The notes under the pieces: model-generated
What the model was told of the DNA's origin: nothing
The model's database searches: none
The model's input: only the letters and a program-made list of their open reading frames with translations
Position numbers and translations under genes: made by a program
Shown: positions 6,214 through 6,378 of the stretch, piece by piece
Layout: each line of letters starts with the position of its first letter
Numbering within the stretch: the stretch's first letter is position 1
From: an uncultured Actinomycetes bacterium
Lineage (GTDB): Bacteria; Actinomycetota; CALGFH01
Length of the DNA: 6,378 nucleotides
NCBI GenBank assembly: GCA_937881255.1
Contig: CALGFH010000404.1
Coordinates: forward strand, 1-6,378
Direction of reading: 5' to 3'

Positions 6214-6326
6214 CCGCCGGCTCCTCCCGTGTCCCCCGGACGGTGGTCACGGGTGGTCACGGAAGTGTGGCGGATAGTGGGCCACTTGTCACCGTAGAAC
6301 TTTGGTACTAGTCGTATGGAACCGCC
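6214..6326 (-). promoter_or_regulatory. Promoter/operator region of the helical protein gene
   Basis: This 113-base stretch lies between the incoming minus-strand gene and the helical protein gene. Its distal half (about 6286-6320) is clearly less GC-rich than anything else in the window, typical of a promoter. On the minus strand GTGACA (6293-6288) could be a -35, with CACACT 17 bases on as a poor -10, so the exact promoter is uncertain. AGTGG-G-CCACT (6276-6286) is a 5-bp inverted repeat of operator size. The gene's Shine-Dalgarno is at 6221-6228. Confidence 0.45.
6241..6260. repeat. Two tandem 10-base repeats ending GGTGGTCAC
   Basis: CGGTGGTCAC (6241-6250) and GGGTGGTCAC (6251-6260) differ only in the first base. 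A third GTCAC occurs at 6288-6292, 32 bases further. A 10-base period places the copies on the same face of the helix. They sit 28-47 bases before the start codon of the minus-strand helical protein gene, where a repressor or activator could bind. No matching regulator is known to me. Confidence 0.5.
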
Positions 6327-6378
6327 TCAAGCTTCGCGGGCGGCCAGGTCGGGCTCGCCGACCCGGTGGACCAGCACC
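6327..6378 (-). CDS. Unknown protein, C-terminal end (partial)
   Basis: On the minus strand, from the right edge to TGA (6329-6327), the frame reads VLVHRVGEPDLAAREA. Fourteen of these sixteen codons end in G or C, the pattern of real genes in this window, while the other frames of the stretch look unlike protein. Composition then drops in GC directly after the stop, as expected at a gene end. It is too short to identify. It is in the same direction as the helical protein gene and 113 bases upstream of it, so they could be co-transcribed or separate. Confidence 0.6.
   Translation of the reverse strand, partial: VLVHRVGEPDLAAREA

Noticed and set aside
6316..6378. Plus-strand ATG with an open frame to the right edge (MEPPQASRAARSG)
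   Set aside because: No Shine-Dalgarno, Arg/Ser/Pro-rich composition, and it is antisense to a frame with strong codon bias that ends in a stop on the minus strand.

Overview
The window is very GC-rich, with G or C at nearly every third codon position. It looks like a chromosomal segment of an actinobacterium. The strongest lineage clue is a four-gene cluster pspA-pspAA-htpX-pspAB, an arrangement known from Actinobacteria. No tRNA or rRNA gene, CRISPR array, transposase or phage gene was seen, so this reads as ordinary core or semi-core chromosome. The exact genus cannot be told from the sequence.

Layout, left to right. (1) Bases 1-86 hold the last codons of a cysteinyl-tRNA synthetase gene on the + strand. 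(2) A convergent minus-strand gene (94-991) encodes a secreted lipoprotein of unknown function. Its signal peptide and its body lie in different reading frames, so it carries a frameshift: a pseudogene, or a sequencing error. (3) A 105-base divergent intergenic region follows. (4) The + strand cluster pspA (1097-1888), pspAA (1885-2163), htpX (2171-3094) and pspAB (3091-3663) has two 4-base stop/start overlaps and one 7-base gap, so it is almost certainly one operon. (5) After 59 bases comes a carbamate kinase gene with a strong Shine-Dalgarno sequence (3723-4661). A family 4-type glycosyltransferase (4658-5725) overlaps its stop codon and apparently starts at CTG. (6) A convergent minus-strand gene (5722-6213) encodes a helical His/Glu-rich protein and shares the bases CTAG with the glycosyltransferase stop. 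It is preceded by a short, less GC-rich regulatory stretch with tandem 10-base repeats. (7) The 3' end of another minus-strand gene enters from the right edge (6327-6378).

How the genes work together: the psp block is an envelope-stress unit. PspA is a coiled-coil membrane-binding protein, HtpX is a membrane zinc protease for damaged membrane proteins, and PspAA and PspAB are small soluble partners known mainly by association. The divergent lipoprotein would share the same intergenic region, but a functional link is only a guess. Carbamate kinase and glycosyltransferase are probably co-transcribed and translationally coupled, although no common pathway is obvious. I see no wholly undescribed system. 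The points most worth a second look are the frameshifted lipoprotein, the probable CTG start, and the helical protein with its repeat-bearing upstream region.
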